From NCBI RefSeq assembly GCF_000148725.1, contig NZ_GL476307.1, forward strand, positions 81,608 through 145,607: 64,000 bases of DNA, given 5' to 3'. The notes beneath the pieces were generated by a model. The model made no database searches. It was not told where the DNA came from and saw nothing but the letters and a program-made list of their open reading frames with translations. The DNA comes from Roseibium sp. TrichSKD4 (GTDB lineage: Bacteria; Pseudomonadota; Alphaproteobacteria; Rhizobiales; Stappiaceae). Of this stretch, positions 56,163 through 64,000 are shown piece by piece. A program made the translations under genes and the position numbers. Every line of letters starts with the position of its first letter. Positions within the stretch are counted from its first letter, which is position 1.

Positions 56163-57401
56163 ATGTCTGCAGCTGTTTCCCCTCTTGCGCCAACCTCCTA
56201 TCCCACGATGCCGGAAATTGAAGGCGTGCGATTTGCCACAGCACAGGCCGGTATCAAATACAAAGGGCGGACGGATGTCTTGCTGGCCAACCTTGTCGAA
56301 GGAACGACGGTTGCAGGTGTTTTCACCAAATCCAAATGTTCGTCAGCTCCCGTTGATTGGTGCCGGGCAGAGCTTCATCGGGGGACTGCACGTGGGCTTT
56401 TGGTGAACTCGGGAAATGCAAATGCGTTTACCGGCAAAAAGGGGGCTGAGGCTGTTCGTTTGTCTGCGGATATTGCGTCCAGAGCATTGGGGTGTGAGCC
56501 GAAGGATGTATTTTTGGCCTCTACCGGTGTGATCGGTGAACCTTTGCCAGCGGAAAAGTTCGACACTGTCATGTCCGGGTTGGTTGATGGCACTGAATCA
56601 TCCTGGCTAGAGGCAGCGCAGGCCATCATGACGACGGATACATATCCGAAGGTGGCGACTGAAACCCTTGAGTTTAATGGCCACACCATCCGCATCAGCG
56701 GCATTGCCAAAGGCGCAGGCATGATCGCGCCAGATATGGCGACAATGTTGTCCTTCATCTTTACCGATGCTCCGATTGCAGCTGACGTTCTGCAAAAGGC
56801 CCTGTCTGCTGAGACGGAAGGAAGCTTTAACGCGGTTACGGTGGATAGCGATACCTCAACATCCGACACAGTGCTTCTGTTTGCCACCGGGTGGGCCAAG
56901 TCTCGTGGAGTTCAGCCTTTAGAAAGCGTTGAAGACAGCCGTTTTGAGCGCTTCCGCGCAGCGTTGCGGCACCTTATGCAGGATCTTGCGCAACAAATCG
57001 TGCGTGATGGCGAAGGGGCAACCAAGTTCGTTGCGGTCAAGGTAACTGGCGCAGAGAGCAACGCATCTGCCAAGAAAATTGCTCTTTCGATCGCGAACTC
57101 GCCGTTGGTAAAAACCGCGGTCGCCGGTGAGGATGCCAATTGGGGGCGGGTTGTCATGGCGGTCGGAAAAGCAGGCGAGCCTGCAGATCGGGATCGGCTG
57201 GCAATATGGTTTGGTGATGTTCGTGTTGCCGTCGACGGTGAGCGTGACCCTGACTATTCGGAGGATGCAGCTTCTGCGGTCATGAAGGAGCAGGAAATCG
57301 AATTGACGGTTGACCTCGGATTGGGTGACGGATCTGCAACCGTTTGGACCTGTGATCTGACCAAGGAATATGTTGCGATCAACGGGGACTACCGCAGCTA
57401 A
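56163..57401 (+). CDS. argJ: Glutamate N-acetyltransferase / ornithine acetyltransferase (bifunctional)
   Basis: Recycles the acetyl group in arginine synthesis. 412 residues that process themselves into alpha and beta chains at the conserved ATML site, here in [18 protein letters not shown] near residue 195, with the nucleophile threonine following the cleavage. [17 protein letters not shown] and [14 protein letters not shown] are further signatures. Length and context (after secA and the parvulin, before mutT) fit rhizobial-type genomes. Confidence 0.97.
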   Translation: MSAAVSPLAPTSYPTMPEIEGVRFATAQAGIKYKGRTDVLLANLVEGTTVAGVFTKSKCSSAPVDWCRAELHRGTARGLLVNSGNANAFTGKKGAEAVRLSADIASRALGCEPKDVFLASTGVIGEPLPAEKFDTVMSGLVDGTESSWLEAAQAIMTTDTYPKVATETLEFNGHTIRISGIAKGAGMIAPDMATMLSFIFTDAPIAADVLQKALSAETEGSFNAVTVDSDTSTSDTVLLFATGWAKSRGVQPLESVEDSRFERFRAALRHLMQDLAQQIVRDGEGATKFVAVKVTGAESNASAKKIALSIANSPLVKTAVAGEDANWGRVVMAVGKAGEPADRDRLAIWFGDVRVAVDGERDPDYSEDAASAVMKEQEIELTVDLGLGDGSATVWTCDLTKEYVAINGDYRS

Positions 57402-57458
57402 ACTGCGGTGCTGAAAGACGCCTTGCTCAACTCTGTTTAGAACCGGGAATTCCTGCTA

Positions 57459-57857
57459 ATGAAACTCGTCCTTGTTGTCGCCTGTGCACTTGTGGATGCC
57501 GATGGCCGAATTCTGCTCGCGCAACGCCCGGAAGGCAAAAGCATGGCGGGACTTTGGGAATTTCCTGGCGGCAAGGTCGAACACGGCGAGCGTCCTGAAA
57601 TCTCTCTTATCAGGGAACTGAAAGAAGAGTTGGGCATTGATATCAGTGAGGACTGTCTGGCACCACTGACCTTTGCAAGCCACGGCTATGATGATTTTCA
57701 CCTTTTGATGCCGCTTTACATATGCCGCCGTTGGAATGGCGCGGTACAAGGTAAAGAAGGGCAAAATCTGGCTTGGGTTCGACCGGTACGGCTCCGCGAC
57801 TATCCAATGCCGGAAGCCGATATTCCGCTCATCCCGCACCTTATGGAACTGGTGTAA
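57459..57857 (+). CDS. mutT: (d)NTP pyrophosphohydrolase, MutT type
   Basis: 132 residues. Nudix box in G-GKVEHG-E-RPEISLI-RELKEELGI form, preceded by VVACALVDADGRILLAQRPE, as in MutT proteins that remove 8-oxo-dGTP. It follows argJ in the usual order. The gene ends 63 bases before the first Flp-like pilin. Confidence 0.93.
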   Translation: MKLVLVVACALVDADGRILLAQRPEGKSMAGLWEFPGGKVEHGERPEISLIRELKEELGIDISEDCLAPLTFASHGYDDFHLLMPLYICRRWNGAVQGKEGQNLAWVRPVRLRDYPMPEADIPLIPHLMELV

Positions 57858-57920
57858 GTCAAAATTAAACCTTTGTGTGCATTTCTGTGGGTGGTCCTAC
57901 TGAGCAAAAAGACATCTGGC

Positions 57921-58085
57921 ATGGTCCTGAGAACTCTGAAAGCTCTAGCACACGATAAACGCGGAACTGCCGAAACCGAGTTCGGTTTTCTATTCGCATT
58001 GATCGTCGTTGGCACCATTGCAACCCTTGCAACCATGGGGGTAGATTTGGCGGCTGTTTTTGGAGCGGTGTTCCGAAGCGTGTAG
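57921..58085 (+). CDS. Small Flp-type pilin-like protein
   Basis: 54 residues from ATG 57921 (an earlier in-frame start at 57873 would add 16). It reads LKALAHDKRGTAETEFGF and a single hydrophobic helix (LFALIVVGTIATLATMGVDL). DKRG followed by T-A-E-T-E-F gives a prepilin-peptidase cleavage site with Glu at +5, the Flp pattern with Phe in place of the usual Tyr. No Tad assembly genes adjoin. Function as a pilin is inferred from motif and size only. Confidence 0.65.
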   Translation: MVLRTLKALAHDKRGTAETEFGFLFALIVVGTIATLATMGVDLAAVFGAVFRSV

Positions 58086-58351
58086 TAGAAAAATCACCTT
58101 CAATCTGAATGCAGCCTATGTTCTCGCAATAGTATTTTCTCCAGTCTTTAGTTTGCATCTATTTGTAATAAATACTATTGTAAAAACCTCAATATGTAAA
58201 ATTAAATCCCTTCAGATATTTGAATGTATGCATAAGTTTAGCTGTTTTACTGACAATAAAACCGTATTAATTACGCAGGGGCAATTTTGTATTAACATGT
58301 TGTTGGCACCCTAGTCGCAAGTTCGGTTCCAAATCCGGCGAGTGAGGGGCA
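58086..58351. other. AT-rich spacer between the two Flp-like genes
   Basis: About 265 bases, markedly AT-rich. I see no gene. It must hold the promoter of the second pilin gene; GTTGTTGGCAC-like elements near 58300 are too weak to call. Confidence 0.4.
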
Positions 58352-58570
58352 ATGCACCGTCGACTTTTATTTAGATTTATTAGAGACAAACATGGATTTA
58401 CATCCATGGAATACGGCTTGGTTATTGGTGTTTTATCTTTGGCAATTGCCGGTGTTGCGGCCAATGCAGGAGACTCTGCTCAAAACGCGTTTAATAAATT
58501 GAAATCATCAATCGGTGGTGTTGTGGTCACTGTTGAGGATGATGAAGGCGCTCTCGGAAAGCAGGAATAA
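58352..58570 (+). CDS. Flp-type pilin
   Basis: 72 residues, GAGGGG ribosome site just upstream. N-terminus MHRRLLFRFIRDKHG then F-T-S-M-E-Y-G-L: cleavage after Gly-15 would leave Glu at +5 and Tyr at +6, the textbook Flp motif, followed by a hydrophobic helix (VIGVLSLAIAGVAANAG). The acidic tail VEDDEGALGKQE is unusual for Flp. It is a separate paralogue from the gene 266 bases upstream. No local secretion genes are present. Confidence 0.8.
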   Translation: MHRRLLFRFIRDKHGFTSMEYGLVIGVLSLAIAGVAANAGDSAQNAFNKLKSSIGGVVVTVEDDEGALGKQE

Positions 58571-58582
58571 ACATCAAATTGA

Positions 58583-59470
58583 TTACTCTGTCGGAGTTTC
58601 GACCGTGCCAAGAGCATCTGCCAATCTCACTTTTGCTGAACCCGGTTTTAGTGGCTGCTGCTGGCTTTCATGCGGACGCCACCCACTCATGGTAACCATT
58701 GAAAAGGTCGCCCGAATGCGGCCGTCTGGATCAGCATATTTTTCTGCATACAGAGCTGCTGCTTTCATCAGAACGTCCTTGCGAAGTGGTTTTTTGGAAC
58801 GCTCTGTTAGGACGGACGTTGCGCCCATGGCGCGTAGGTCGCGCAATAAATCAAACATCGTGTCATAGCGGACGATTAAACGGTCCACATCGGTGACTGG
58901 TAGGGCAAAGCCTGCGCGTTGGAGAAGGGAACCAAGGTCCCGCGTATCTCCGAATGGGGAAATGCGTGGCGATACACCGCCTGTGACTTCGATTTCCGCC
59001 TGCATCATCACGTCTCTCAACTCCCACAGGGTGTCCATGCCGGGCAGGGTGGCAAGAAATAAACCGTCAGGACGCAAGGCCCTGTTGAGCTGGATAAGCG
59101 TTCCCGGAAGGTCATTGATCAGGTGGAGATGAAGGGCTGAGACGATCAGATCGACGCTTTCCTCGGCCAGTGGTGGGCAGGCATCGTCAACAACACATGC
59201 CGGAGCTGGAAAGCGCTTATCTGTACACAGAACATCAAACCGAAACACATCCCCTACATTGGGTGTTTGCTCTAATGCGTCTTCCAAATGGGTGGAATGA
59301 CCACCAAGCTCGATGGCCGTTGTAAATTCCCGTTTGATTGAAACAAGCCGGTCTCCCAAATCCTCAGCCACATTTTTCAGCAAGAAGTCTGCGCCGTCTG
59401 GAGCGGAATTCAGCGCGCGTTTCCAGCGTGTTTTCAGCAGTTGCCTGTCAAAAATTTCTGGTTGCGCCAT
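58583..59470 (-). CDS. SAM-dependent methyltransferase, NDUFAF5/BioC-like
   Basis: 295 residues. TTAIELGGHSTHLEDAL is the motif I region; SVDLIVSALHLHLINDLPGT and GLFLATLPGMDTLWELRDVM follow as in the NDUFAF5 group, which hydroxylates or methylates complex I subunits in mitochondria, with BioC-like relatives in bacteria. The glycine-rich loop is degenerate, so activity may differ. It lies opposite comF at the start of a run conserved in related genomes. Confidence 0.78.
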   Translation of the reverse strand: MAQPEIFDRQLLKTRWKRALNSAPDGADFLLKNVAEDLGDRLVSIKREFTTAIELGGHSTHLEDALEQTPNVGDVFRFDVLCTDKRFPAPACVVDDACPPLAEESVDLIVSALHLHLINDLPGTLIQLNRALRPDGLFLATLPGMDTLWELRDVMMQAEIEVTGGVSPRISPFGDTRDLGSLLQRAGFALPVTDVDRLIVRYDTMFDLLRDLRAMGATSVLTERSKKPLRKDVLMKAAALYAEKYADPDGRIRATFSMVTMSGWRPHESQQQPLKPGSAKVRLADALGTVETPTE

Positions 59471-59579
59471 GGTCTGTTCCGGTTTGAGTCCTGCGGTATG
59501 CTGTCATATGGCACCGCGTTCGTCTTGGTCAAAGGGTGCAGGATGTGTTCTAGTGTGAAATCAGCTTTGCAGGTGAAGG

Positions 59580-60191
59580 ATGTTCGTTCGAAGCCAAGCA
59601 GCAAATGTATTAAAACATCTTCCCGATTGGGGTGCTGCCTTCGGCCATTTCCTACTTGATAGTCTCCTGCCGCCGAGATGTGCGACCTGTCCGGAAGAGA
59701 TAGCTCGAGGCTTGGGACTATGTTCTTCCTGTTGGCAGAAAATCAGGTTTATCGAGGTGCCGGTATGCCATCGGTTTGGGACACCGTTCAGTCACGAGAT
59801 CGGGCCGAATGCGCTTAGCCCGCGCGCTATTGCCTCTCCCCCACTGTTTGAACGTGCCAGGGCGGCCTGTCTTTATGACGGTCCGGCGCGAGACATGGTT
59901 CATGCATTGAAATTCTCGCGTCGCAGAGAGCTATCCGAAGTGATGGGGAGATGGATGGTTCGGGCGGGGCGGGAGCTCCTCGTGGAAAATTCGCTTTTGA
60001 TCCCCGTGCCTCTGCATCGGAGGCGATTGTGGAGCCGACAGTTTAATCAGGCAGCTGATCTTTCAAATTTTATCGCCCGTCAGTCTGGCGCAGATTACCA
60101 TCCCATGCTGCTGGTGAGATCGAAAAAGACGAGCCCTCAAGTTGGTTTAACTGCAAAGCAGCGGGAGAAGAACATCCGCGGAGCGTTTAAA
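59580..60191 (+). pseudogene. comF: ComF-family phosphoribosyltransferase, 5' part, interrupted
   Basis: 204 codons from ATG 59580 (GGTGAAGG upstream). It shows the N-terminal zinc-type cysteines of ComF (LPPRCATCPEE, LGLCSSCWQKI), then ERARAACLYDGPARDMVHAL, VPLHRRRLWSRQFNQAADL and GLTAKQREKNIRGAFK. The IS1380 element enters after codon 204, so the C-terminal phosphoribosyl-binding loop is cut off and found at 61853. ComF proteins act in DNA uptake or replication-related processing; this copy is inactive. Confidence 0.93.
60187..60191. repeat. Left 5-bp target-site duplication of IS1380
   Basis: TTAAA directly precedes the element and is repeated at 61848-61852; removing the IS and one copy restores the ComF frame exactly (GAFK to VTDEGK). 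Confidence 0.9.
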
Positions 60192-61847
60192 CCCGGATTT
60201 CCCAAGTAGTCAGCTGATTTAGCTTCTTCTATCCTATTTTTCTCTTTATATTACAGCGTGTTACTTGATGACGGAGGGCTGAAAAATGGCACACCCAACG
60301 GGTGCGGGTTCTGAGAGCGATTTTCGGCTGGATTTTGACCCTCGGGTGCGGTTGGAATTCCACGGTTCAAAGATCAGTTCTGATGGCGGTCTTCTGCTTT
60401 ACCGGGAGCTTGATGACGCCCTTGGCCTTTTCGGCAAAGCGGTTCGGTTCCTTCGGGATACCCGCAAAGGTAAGAATGGCGTTCACACCTTGATGGGCCT
60501 GCTGCGCCAATCGATATTTGGTCGCCTTGCGGGCTATGAAGATGTGAATGATGCCGTGCGTCTGTCGCGTGACCCGGTAATGCGCCAGATTATCGGGGGC
60601 CGTGCCGTTGACACTCAGGCGGCATCCTCCTCCCAGATGGGCCGCTTTGAGACTGAGGTGCTCGCGACTGCCGCCAACAGGGAAGCCTTGGCCGATATGC
60701 CCGGTCAATGGATTGATGCGGTGCATGGTCGCCAAGGACTGAACTACATCACCTTGGACATGGATAGCTCTGTCAGCCCCACCCATGGCGCTCAGGAGGG
60801 AACCGCATGGAACGGGCATTTCGGCTGCAACTGCTATCACCCATTGTTCATCTTCAATCAGTTTGGCCACTTGGAACGCTGTGCCCTGCGCAATGGCAGC
60901 GTCCACAGCGCGGATGACTGGAAGGCTCTTCTGATACCCGTCATTGCGCGCTATGCAGAGCGCGACATCATGCGCTTCTTTCGCGCTGATGCCGCCTTTG
61001 CCATTCCGGAACTTTACGAGACTTTAGAGGCTGAAGGGTACCGCTACGCCATCCGCCTCAAAAAGAACGCTGTGCTGGAAGAGAAGATCAGCCATCAGCT
61101 GACCCGCCCCGTGGGACGTCCCTCAAAGACAAAGATCAAGCGCTTCTATGAGGTTTTTGAGTATCAGGCTGCTTCATGGAGCAAGCCCCGTCAGGTGGTT
61201 GCCAAGATCGAATGGTATCCCGGTGATCTATTCCCTCGCGTGGGTTTTGTCGTCACCAACTTGCCGATGGAGCCGGAATGGATCATCCGCTTCTACAATC
61301 AGCGCGGCACAGCCGAACAGCACATCAAAGAAGGCAAGAACGCCATCACTTGGACCCGCCTGTCCTGCAAGCGGTTCTGTGACAATGAGGTCCGGCTTCA
61401 GCTTCACGCATTGGCGTATAACCTTGGTGTCTTCCTGCAAGGGCTAGACCTCCCGGAAGAGGTCGCCGACTGGTCGCTGACAAGTATCCAGAGCCGCCTC
61501 ATCAAAATCGGGGCAAAGGTCGTACGCCATGCGCGCAAAATCACGTTCCAACTGGCAGAGGTGGCTGTATCAGGCTACGTCTTCGGACGAATCCTCGCCG
61601 CAATCCGCGCCCTCAAGCCCCCGCCGAGGCCTGCATGACGCTCCAAACAACGAAACCAACACAAATGCGGCTCCACAGCTGTGTCTTGTCGCAGCCCAAA
61701 CGGGATAAAGTCCACGAAAAGCTCAAAAACCGCGCTTACGTAACCGTCAAAATCGATAATCGCCCCGACAACGCTGCCGTCAGAGTTGCAAACGTCCGTG
61801 AAAACGGTCAACCTCGTCGCAACACACAGTTACTTGGGAAATATCCG
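60192..61847 (+). mobile_element. IS1380-family insertion sequence in comF
   Basis: 1,656 bases, the usual size. Ends are inverted repeats: left CCCGGATTTCCCAAGTA; right, read inward, CGGATATTTCCCAAGTA (two-base indel). One intact transposase gene lies inside. The 3' tail beyond the transposase (61639-61847) is non-coding and is the part that survives, in reverse, at 41252-41558. Confidence 0.94.
60286..61638 (+). CDS. IS1380-family transposase
   Basis: 450 residues. Conserved segments: YRELDDALGLFGKAVRFLRD, the first catalytic Asp in YITLDMDSSVSPTHGAQ, HFGCNCYHPLFIFNQFG, the second Asp in FFRADAAFAIPELYETLEAE and the Glu region FYNQRGTAEQHIKEGKNAI with its Y-x(2)-R-x-x-x-E-Q spacing. Full length with no stop, so it may be active. 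Confidence 0.96.
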   Translation: MAHPTGAGSESDFRLDFDPRVRLEFHGSKISSDGGLLLYRELDDALGLFGKAVRFLRDTRKGKNGVHTLMGLLRQSIFGRLAGYEDVNDAVRLSRDPVMRQIIGGRAVDTQAASSSQMGRFETEVLATAANREALADMPGQWIDAVHGRQGLNYITLDMDSSVSPTHGAQEGTAWNGHFGCNCYHPLFIFNQFGHLERCALRNGSVHSADDWKALLIPVIARYAERDIMRFFRADAAFAIPELYETLEAEGYRYAIRLKKNAVLEEKISHQLTRPVGRPSKTKIKRFYEVFEYQAASWSKPRQVVAKIEWYPGDLFPRVGFVVTNLPMEPEWIIRFYNQRGTAEQHIKEGKNAITWTRLSCKRFCDNEVRLQLHALAYNLGVFLQGLDLPEEVADWSLTSIQSRLIKIGAKVVRHARKITFQLAEVAVSGYVFGRILAAIRALKPPPRPA

Positions 61848-61852
61848 TTAAA
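61848..61852. repeat. Right 5-bp target-site duplication of IS1380
   Basis: TTAAA, copy of 60187-60191. Confidence 0.9.
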
Positions 61853-62023
61853 GTGACAGATGAAGGTAAGGCTCTTGTCGTCGGGCGGCAGGTGGTTCTG
61901 ATTGATGATGTTTTTACAACCGGTTCAACGGTCGACGCTTGCACCAAGGTTCTTTTGAAGGCGGGGGCAATGCAGGTTGATGTCCTAACATTTGCTATTG
62001 CCGAACTCGGGCCAATGAAGTGA
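61853..62023 (+). pseudogene. comF: ComF-family phosphoribosyltransferase, 3' part
   Basis: 57 codons including the stop (62021-62023). It reads [20 protein letters not shown] then [14 protein letters not shown], the type I PRPP-binding loop (V-L-I-D-D-V-x-T-T-G-S-T), which is the catalytic heart of the family. Joined to 59580-60191 it makes a 260-residue protein with no frame break. It has no start of its own. Confidence 0.94.
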
Positions 62024-62126
62024 CGTTTAGTTGAACTGCCAACGAGTTCTGCGCCCCTTGTGAGAGCTTGTGTTCATCACATATAAGCTAGCCCAACTAG
62101 GATTATTCAAAGGAAGGCTATTTGCT

Positions 62127-62384
62127 ATGACCGAAGTGGTTATTTATACGCGCCAGCTTTGCGGGTTTTGTACGGCTGCAAAACGTCTTCTGGATAGCAA
62201 GGGTGTCGACTTTGTCGAACATGATGCCACGTTCGATCCGGAGCTGAAGAAACAAATGGTGCAACGGGCGAATGGCCGCTCAACCTTCCCGCAGATTTTT
62301 GTTGGTCAAACCCATGTTGGCGGGTGCGATGAATTGCATGACCTGGAGCGGAACGGCAAGCTGGATTCTCTGCTTGCTGGATAA
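62127..62384 (+). CDS. grxC: Glutaredoxin 3
   Basis: 85 residues. Redox site YTRQLCGFCTAAKRLL (CGFC rather than the common CPYC), cis-Pro loop STFPQIFVG and glutathione-binding VGGCDELHDL. Reduces disulfides and glutathione mixed disulfides in the cytosol. ATG 62127 follows AAGGAAGG. The next gene starts 40 bases later; the comF-grxC-nitrilase-DUF1178 order is conserved in relatives. Confidence 0.95.
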   Translation: MTEVVIYTRQLCGFCTAAKRLLDSKGVDFVEHDATFDPELKKQMVQRANGRSTFPQIFVGQTHVGGCDELHDLERNGKLDSLLAG

Positions 62385-62424
62385 AATGGCTAGCCAGTCC
62401 GGAGAATAATGGAAGGAAGAGGGC

Positions 62425-63273
62425 ATGAGCGAGTTTACAGCAGCCTGTGTCCAGCTGCGAAGTGGGCGTGATGTTCTCTCCAATCTTGAGGTGGCCCGAC
62501 AACTCGCTCGCGATGCTGTTAAAGGCTCCGGTGCCGGTTTTGTGCAAACTCCGGAAATGTCGAACCTGTTGGTGCGCAGCCGCGACGAGCTTTTTGAAAA
62601 GATAGTTGCGCAAGACGAAGACCCTTTTCTGGCCGGTTTGAGTGATTTGGCTCGTGAACTTGGCATCTGGTTGCATATCGGCTCCATGGCGGTGCGGGTT
62701 GGCGAGGATCAGGCCGCTAACCGTGGCTACATGATCGGACCGGATGGGCGGATTCTTGCGCGTTACGACAAGATTCACATGTTCGACGTAGATTTGCCTG
62801 ATGGAGAAAGCTGGCGAGAGTCCGCAACCTATCGGCCTGGCTCCGCTGCTATGATCGTCGATACGCCATTGGCCAGATTTGGAATGGGGATTTGCTATGA
62901 TGTGCGGTTCCCTCAGGTGTTCCGAAACCAAGCTGTGGCAGGGGCCATGGTTCTGACTGCTCCGGCGGCCTTTACACAGCAAACTGGCAAGGCGCACTGG
63001 CATGTGTTGCAAAGGGCGCGGGCAATCGAAAACGGCGCGTTCATGATTTCTGCCGCGCAATCCGGTCGCCATGAGGATGGGCGCGAGACCTATGGACACA
63101 GCCTCATTGTCAGTCCGTGGGGCAAAGTGCTTTGTGAAATGAGCGAAGACGAAGTGGGATACGTTTCTGCGACAATCTGCTTGAAAGAGGCAGAAAATGC
63201 GCGCAAAAGCGTCCCGGTCTTGAAAAATGAAAGAGAATTCGCCCTGGAAATGCAGAATATTCAGGGAAGTTGA
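62425..63273 (+). CDS. Carbon-nitrogen hydrolase (Nit-type, nitrilase superfamily)
   Basis: 282 residues with the catalytic Glu-Lys-Cys triad: FVQTPEMSNLLV (Glu), ARYDKIHMFDVDLP (Lys) and FGMGICYDVRFPQVFR (Cys). Nit1/Nit2-like members repair deaminated glutathione; the glutaredoxin gene immediately upstream fits that role, though the specificity is inference. It follows GGAAGAGGG and overlaps or abuts the next gene. Confidence 0.9.
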   Translation: MSEFTAACVQLRSGRDVLSNLEVARQLARDAVKGSGAGFVQTPEMSNLLVRSRDELFEKIVAQDEDPFLAGLSDLARELGIWLHIGSMAVRVGEDQAANRGYMIGPDGRILARYDKIHMFDVDLPDGESWRESATYRPGSAAMIVDTPLARFGMGICYDVRFPQVFRNQAVAGAMVLTAPAAFTQQTGKAHWHVLQRARAIENGAFMISAAQSGRHEDGRETYGHSLIVSPWGKVLCEMSEDEVGYVSATICLKEAENARKSVPVLKNEREFALEMQNIQGS

Positions 63274-63284
63274 GGGGAAGAAGC

Positions 63285-63830
63285 GTGATCCGCTACAATC
63301 TTGTTTGTGAGTTAGATCACACATTTGAAGGCTGGTTTCGAAACTCGGAAGATTTCGAAGTCCAAAAAGCCGTGCATCAGATTGAGTGTCCTGTGTGTTC
63401 GTCCACCGACGTCTCAAAGATGCTGATGGCCCCCGCCGTGTCGACCTCCCGGCGCAAGGAAAACCAAGTCGTTCCAGCGCCGGTCGTGGAGGGTGAAGCC
63501 AGTGGTGCTTCAAAAGTGCCTGCTTCGGCTGTCACCGCAAAGACGGACGTCCCAGAAGTTCCATCTGCTTCGGTTCGTGAAGCGGCATTGTTACCGCAAG
63601 ACGTGCGGCAAAAGGAAATCGTCGCAGCTCTCCGACATTTGCGCGCCAAGATGATTGAAAACTCAGACAATGTCGGCAAGAGCTTTGCCGAAGAGGCGCG
63701 AAAGATCCACTACGGGGATGCCGAAGAGCGGGCCATCCATGGCGAAACAACACCGGAGGATGCGGCGGAATTGCTCGACGAAGGGATTTCAGTCTTGCCA
63801 TTGCCCGTATTGCCGGATGACAAGAACTGA
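63285..63830 (+). CDS. DUF1178 family protein
   Basis: 181 residues from a GTG at 63285 (AGGGGAAG upstream; the open frame begins 15 bases earlier). N-terminus IRYNLVCELDHTFEGWFRNS and the zinc-ribbon CPVCSSTDVSKMLMAPAVST, then a low-complexity linker and IVAALRHLRAKMIENSDNVG in the C-terminal half with YGDAEERAIHGE. Function unknown; it is a usual neighbour of the nitrilase gene. Confidence 0.92.
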   Translation: MIRYNLVCELDHTFEGWFRNSEDFEVQKAVHQIECPVCSSTDVSKMLMAPAVSTSRRKENQVVPAPVVEGEASGASKVPASAVTAKTDVPEVPSASVREAALLPQDVRQKEIVAALRHLRAKMIENSDNVGKSFAEEARKIHYGDAEERAIHGETTPEDAAELLDEGISVLPLPVLPDDKN

Positions 63831-63853
63831 CCATAGCCTAATGCCAGAAAGCG

Positions 63854-64000
63854 TCAGCTGCGCTGCTTGATTTCGTCAAGACTGACTGTTGTGACTTCTT
63901 GGAGCCGTTCTGCGGCAGCTAGACCGGTTCCCAGTTGATCCTGAATAGCTTCAAACTGCTTGACTGAGTGAGTGGTATAGTCCTGCAGCATTGAAGAGAC
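63854..64000 (-). CDS. C-terminal end of a phasin-like or helical protein (continues beyond window)
   Basis: 49 codons in the frame that ends in TGA at 63854-63856. The visible sequence (for example LQDYTTHSVKQFEAIQDQLG and EVTTVSLDEIKQRS) is amphipathic helix rich in Gln and Glu, similar to phasin family granule-associated proteins. Only the end is seen, so the family is a guess. Confidence 0.45.
   Translation of the reverse strand, partial: VSSMLQDYTTHSVKQFEAIQDQLGTGLAAAERLQEVTTVSLDEIKQRS

Noticed and set aside
62140-63513. 457-codon open frame opposite grxC, nitrilase and DUF1178
   Set aside because: It spans three well-supported genes on the other strand and has no family pattern.

Overview
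The window reads as the chromosome of an alphaproteobacterium, most likely a marine or rhizobial-type Hyphomicrobiales (Stappiaceae such as Roseibium/Labrenzia would fit). The clues are a hemC-hemD-Mic60-like-hemY operon, a secA-parvulin-argJ-mutT series, a comF-grxC-nitrilase-DUF1178 series, a probable methylsuccinyl-CoA dehydrogenase of the ethylmalonyl-CoA pathway, and protein sequences typical of that group. The species-level assignment is inference.

Layout. 1-8.7 kb (mostly minus strand): end of a small beta-rich protein, leuB, a frameshifted TauE/SafE permease, a membrane AlbA_2 protein, an M20 amidohydrolase, then a compact housekeeping run tsaD-nudix-gpsA-yciI-EVE-methyltransferase. 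8.8-14.8 kb (plus): haem operon hemC-hemD-Mic60-like-hemY and tRNA-Thr(CGT). 14.8-18.9 kb: a frameshifted MarC, an AT-rich gap, glutathione-dependent formaldehyde oxidation (frmA-fghA) and a membrane protein. 19.0-26.9 kb: a seven-gene leucine/isovalerate catabolic operon (TetR, MCC beta, ASCH protein, MCC alpha, acyl-CoA synthetase, HMG-CoA lyase, enoyl-CoA hydratase) with a TetR palindrome upstream. 27-40.5 kb: PPK2, a Gfo/Idh/MocA oxidoreductase, infC with an ATT start, small membrane proteins, the probable mcd, YihY, an EamA transporter, a chemoreceptor, a ferredoxin-reductase-like flavoprotein, an NCS2 permease and an alpha/beta hydrolase.

40.7-47.8 kb is the accessory hot spot. An L,D-transpeptidase gene is split by a 6,498-bp insertion flanked by an exact 8-bp duplication, GTTTCTTC. 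The insert runs from a truncated IS1380 tail through a 5'-truncated ribbon-helix-helix gene, a TadG-like VWA protein behind a hairpin that covers its Shine-Dalgarno, an EAL-domain remnant and an IS5-family element to a complete IS66 element. The genuine outer right end is the IS66 inverted repeat. The outer left end is a GTAAGCG that lies inside the IS1380 remnant, which suggests IS66 transposase used a surrogate end.

47.8-64 kb returns to core genome: a frameshifted guanylate/adenylate cyclase, a GT39-GtrA-GT2 envelope glycosylation set, secA, a parvulin, argJ, mutT, two small Flp-type pilins, a methyltransferase, comF, grxC, a nitrilase, DUF1178 and a partial phasin-like gene. comF is cut by a 1,656-bp IS1380 element with a 5-bp TTAAA duplication; removing it restores the frame exactly. 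Several other genes (TauE, MarC, cyclase) carry single frameshifts that could be real decay or assembly errors. I found no CRISPR array, phage module or clearly new multi-gene system. The most novel object is the IS66/IS1380 hybrid transposon and its orphan TadG cargo.
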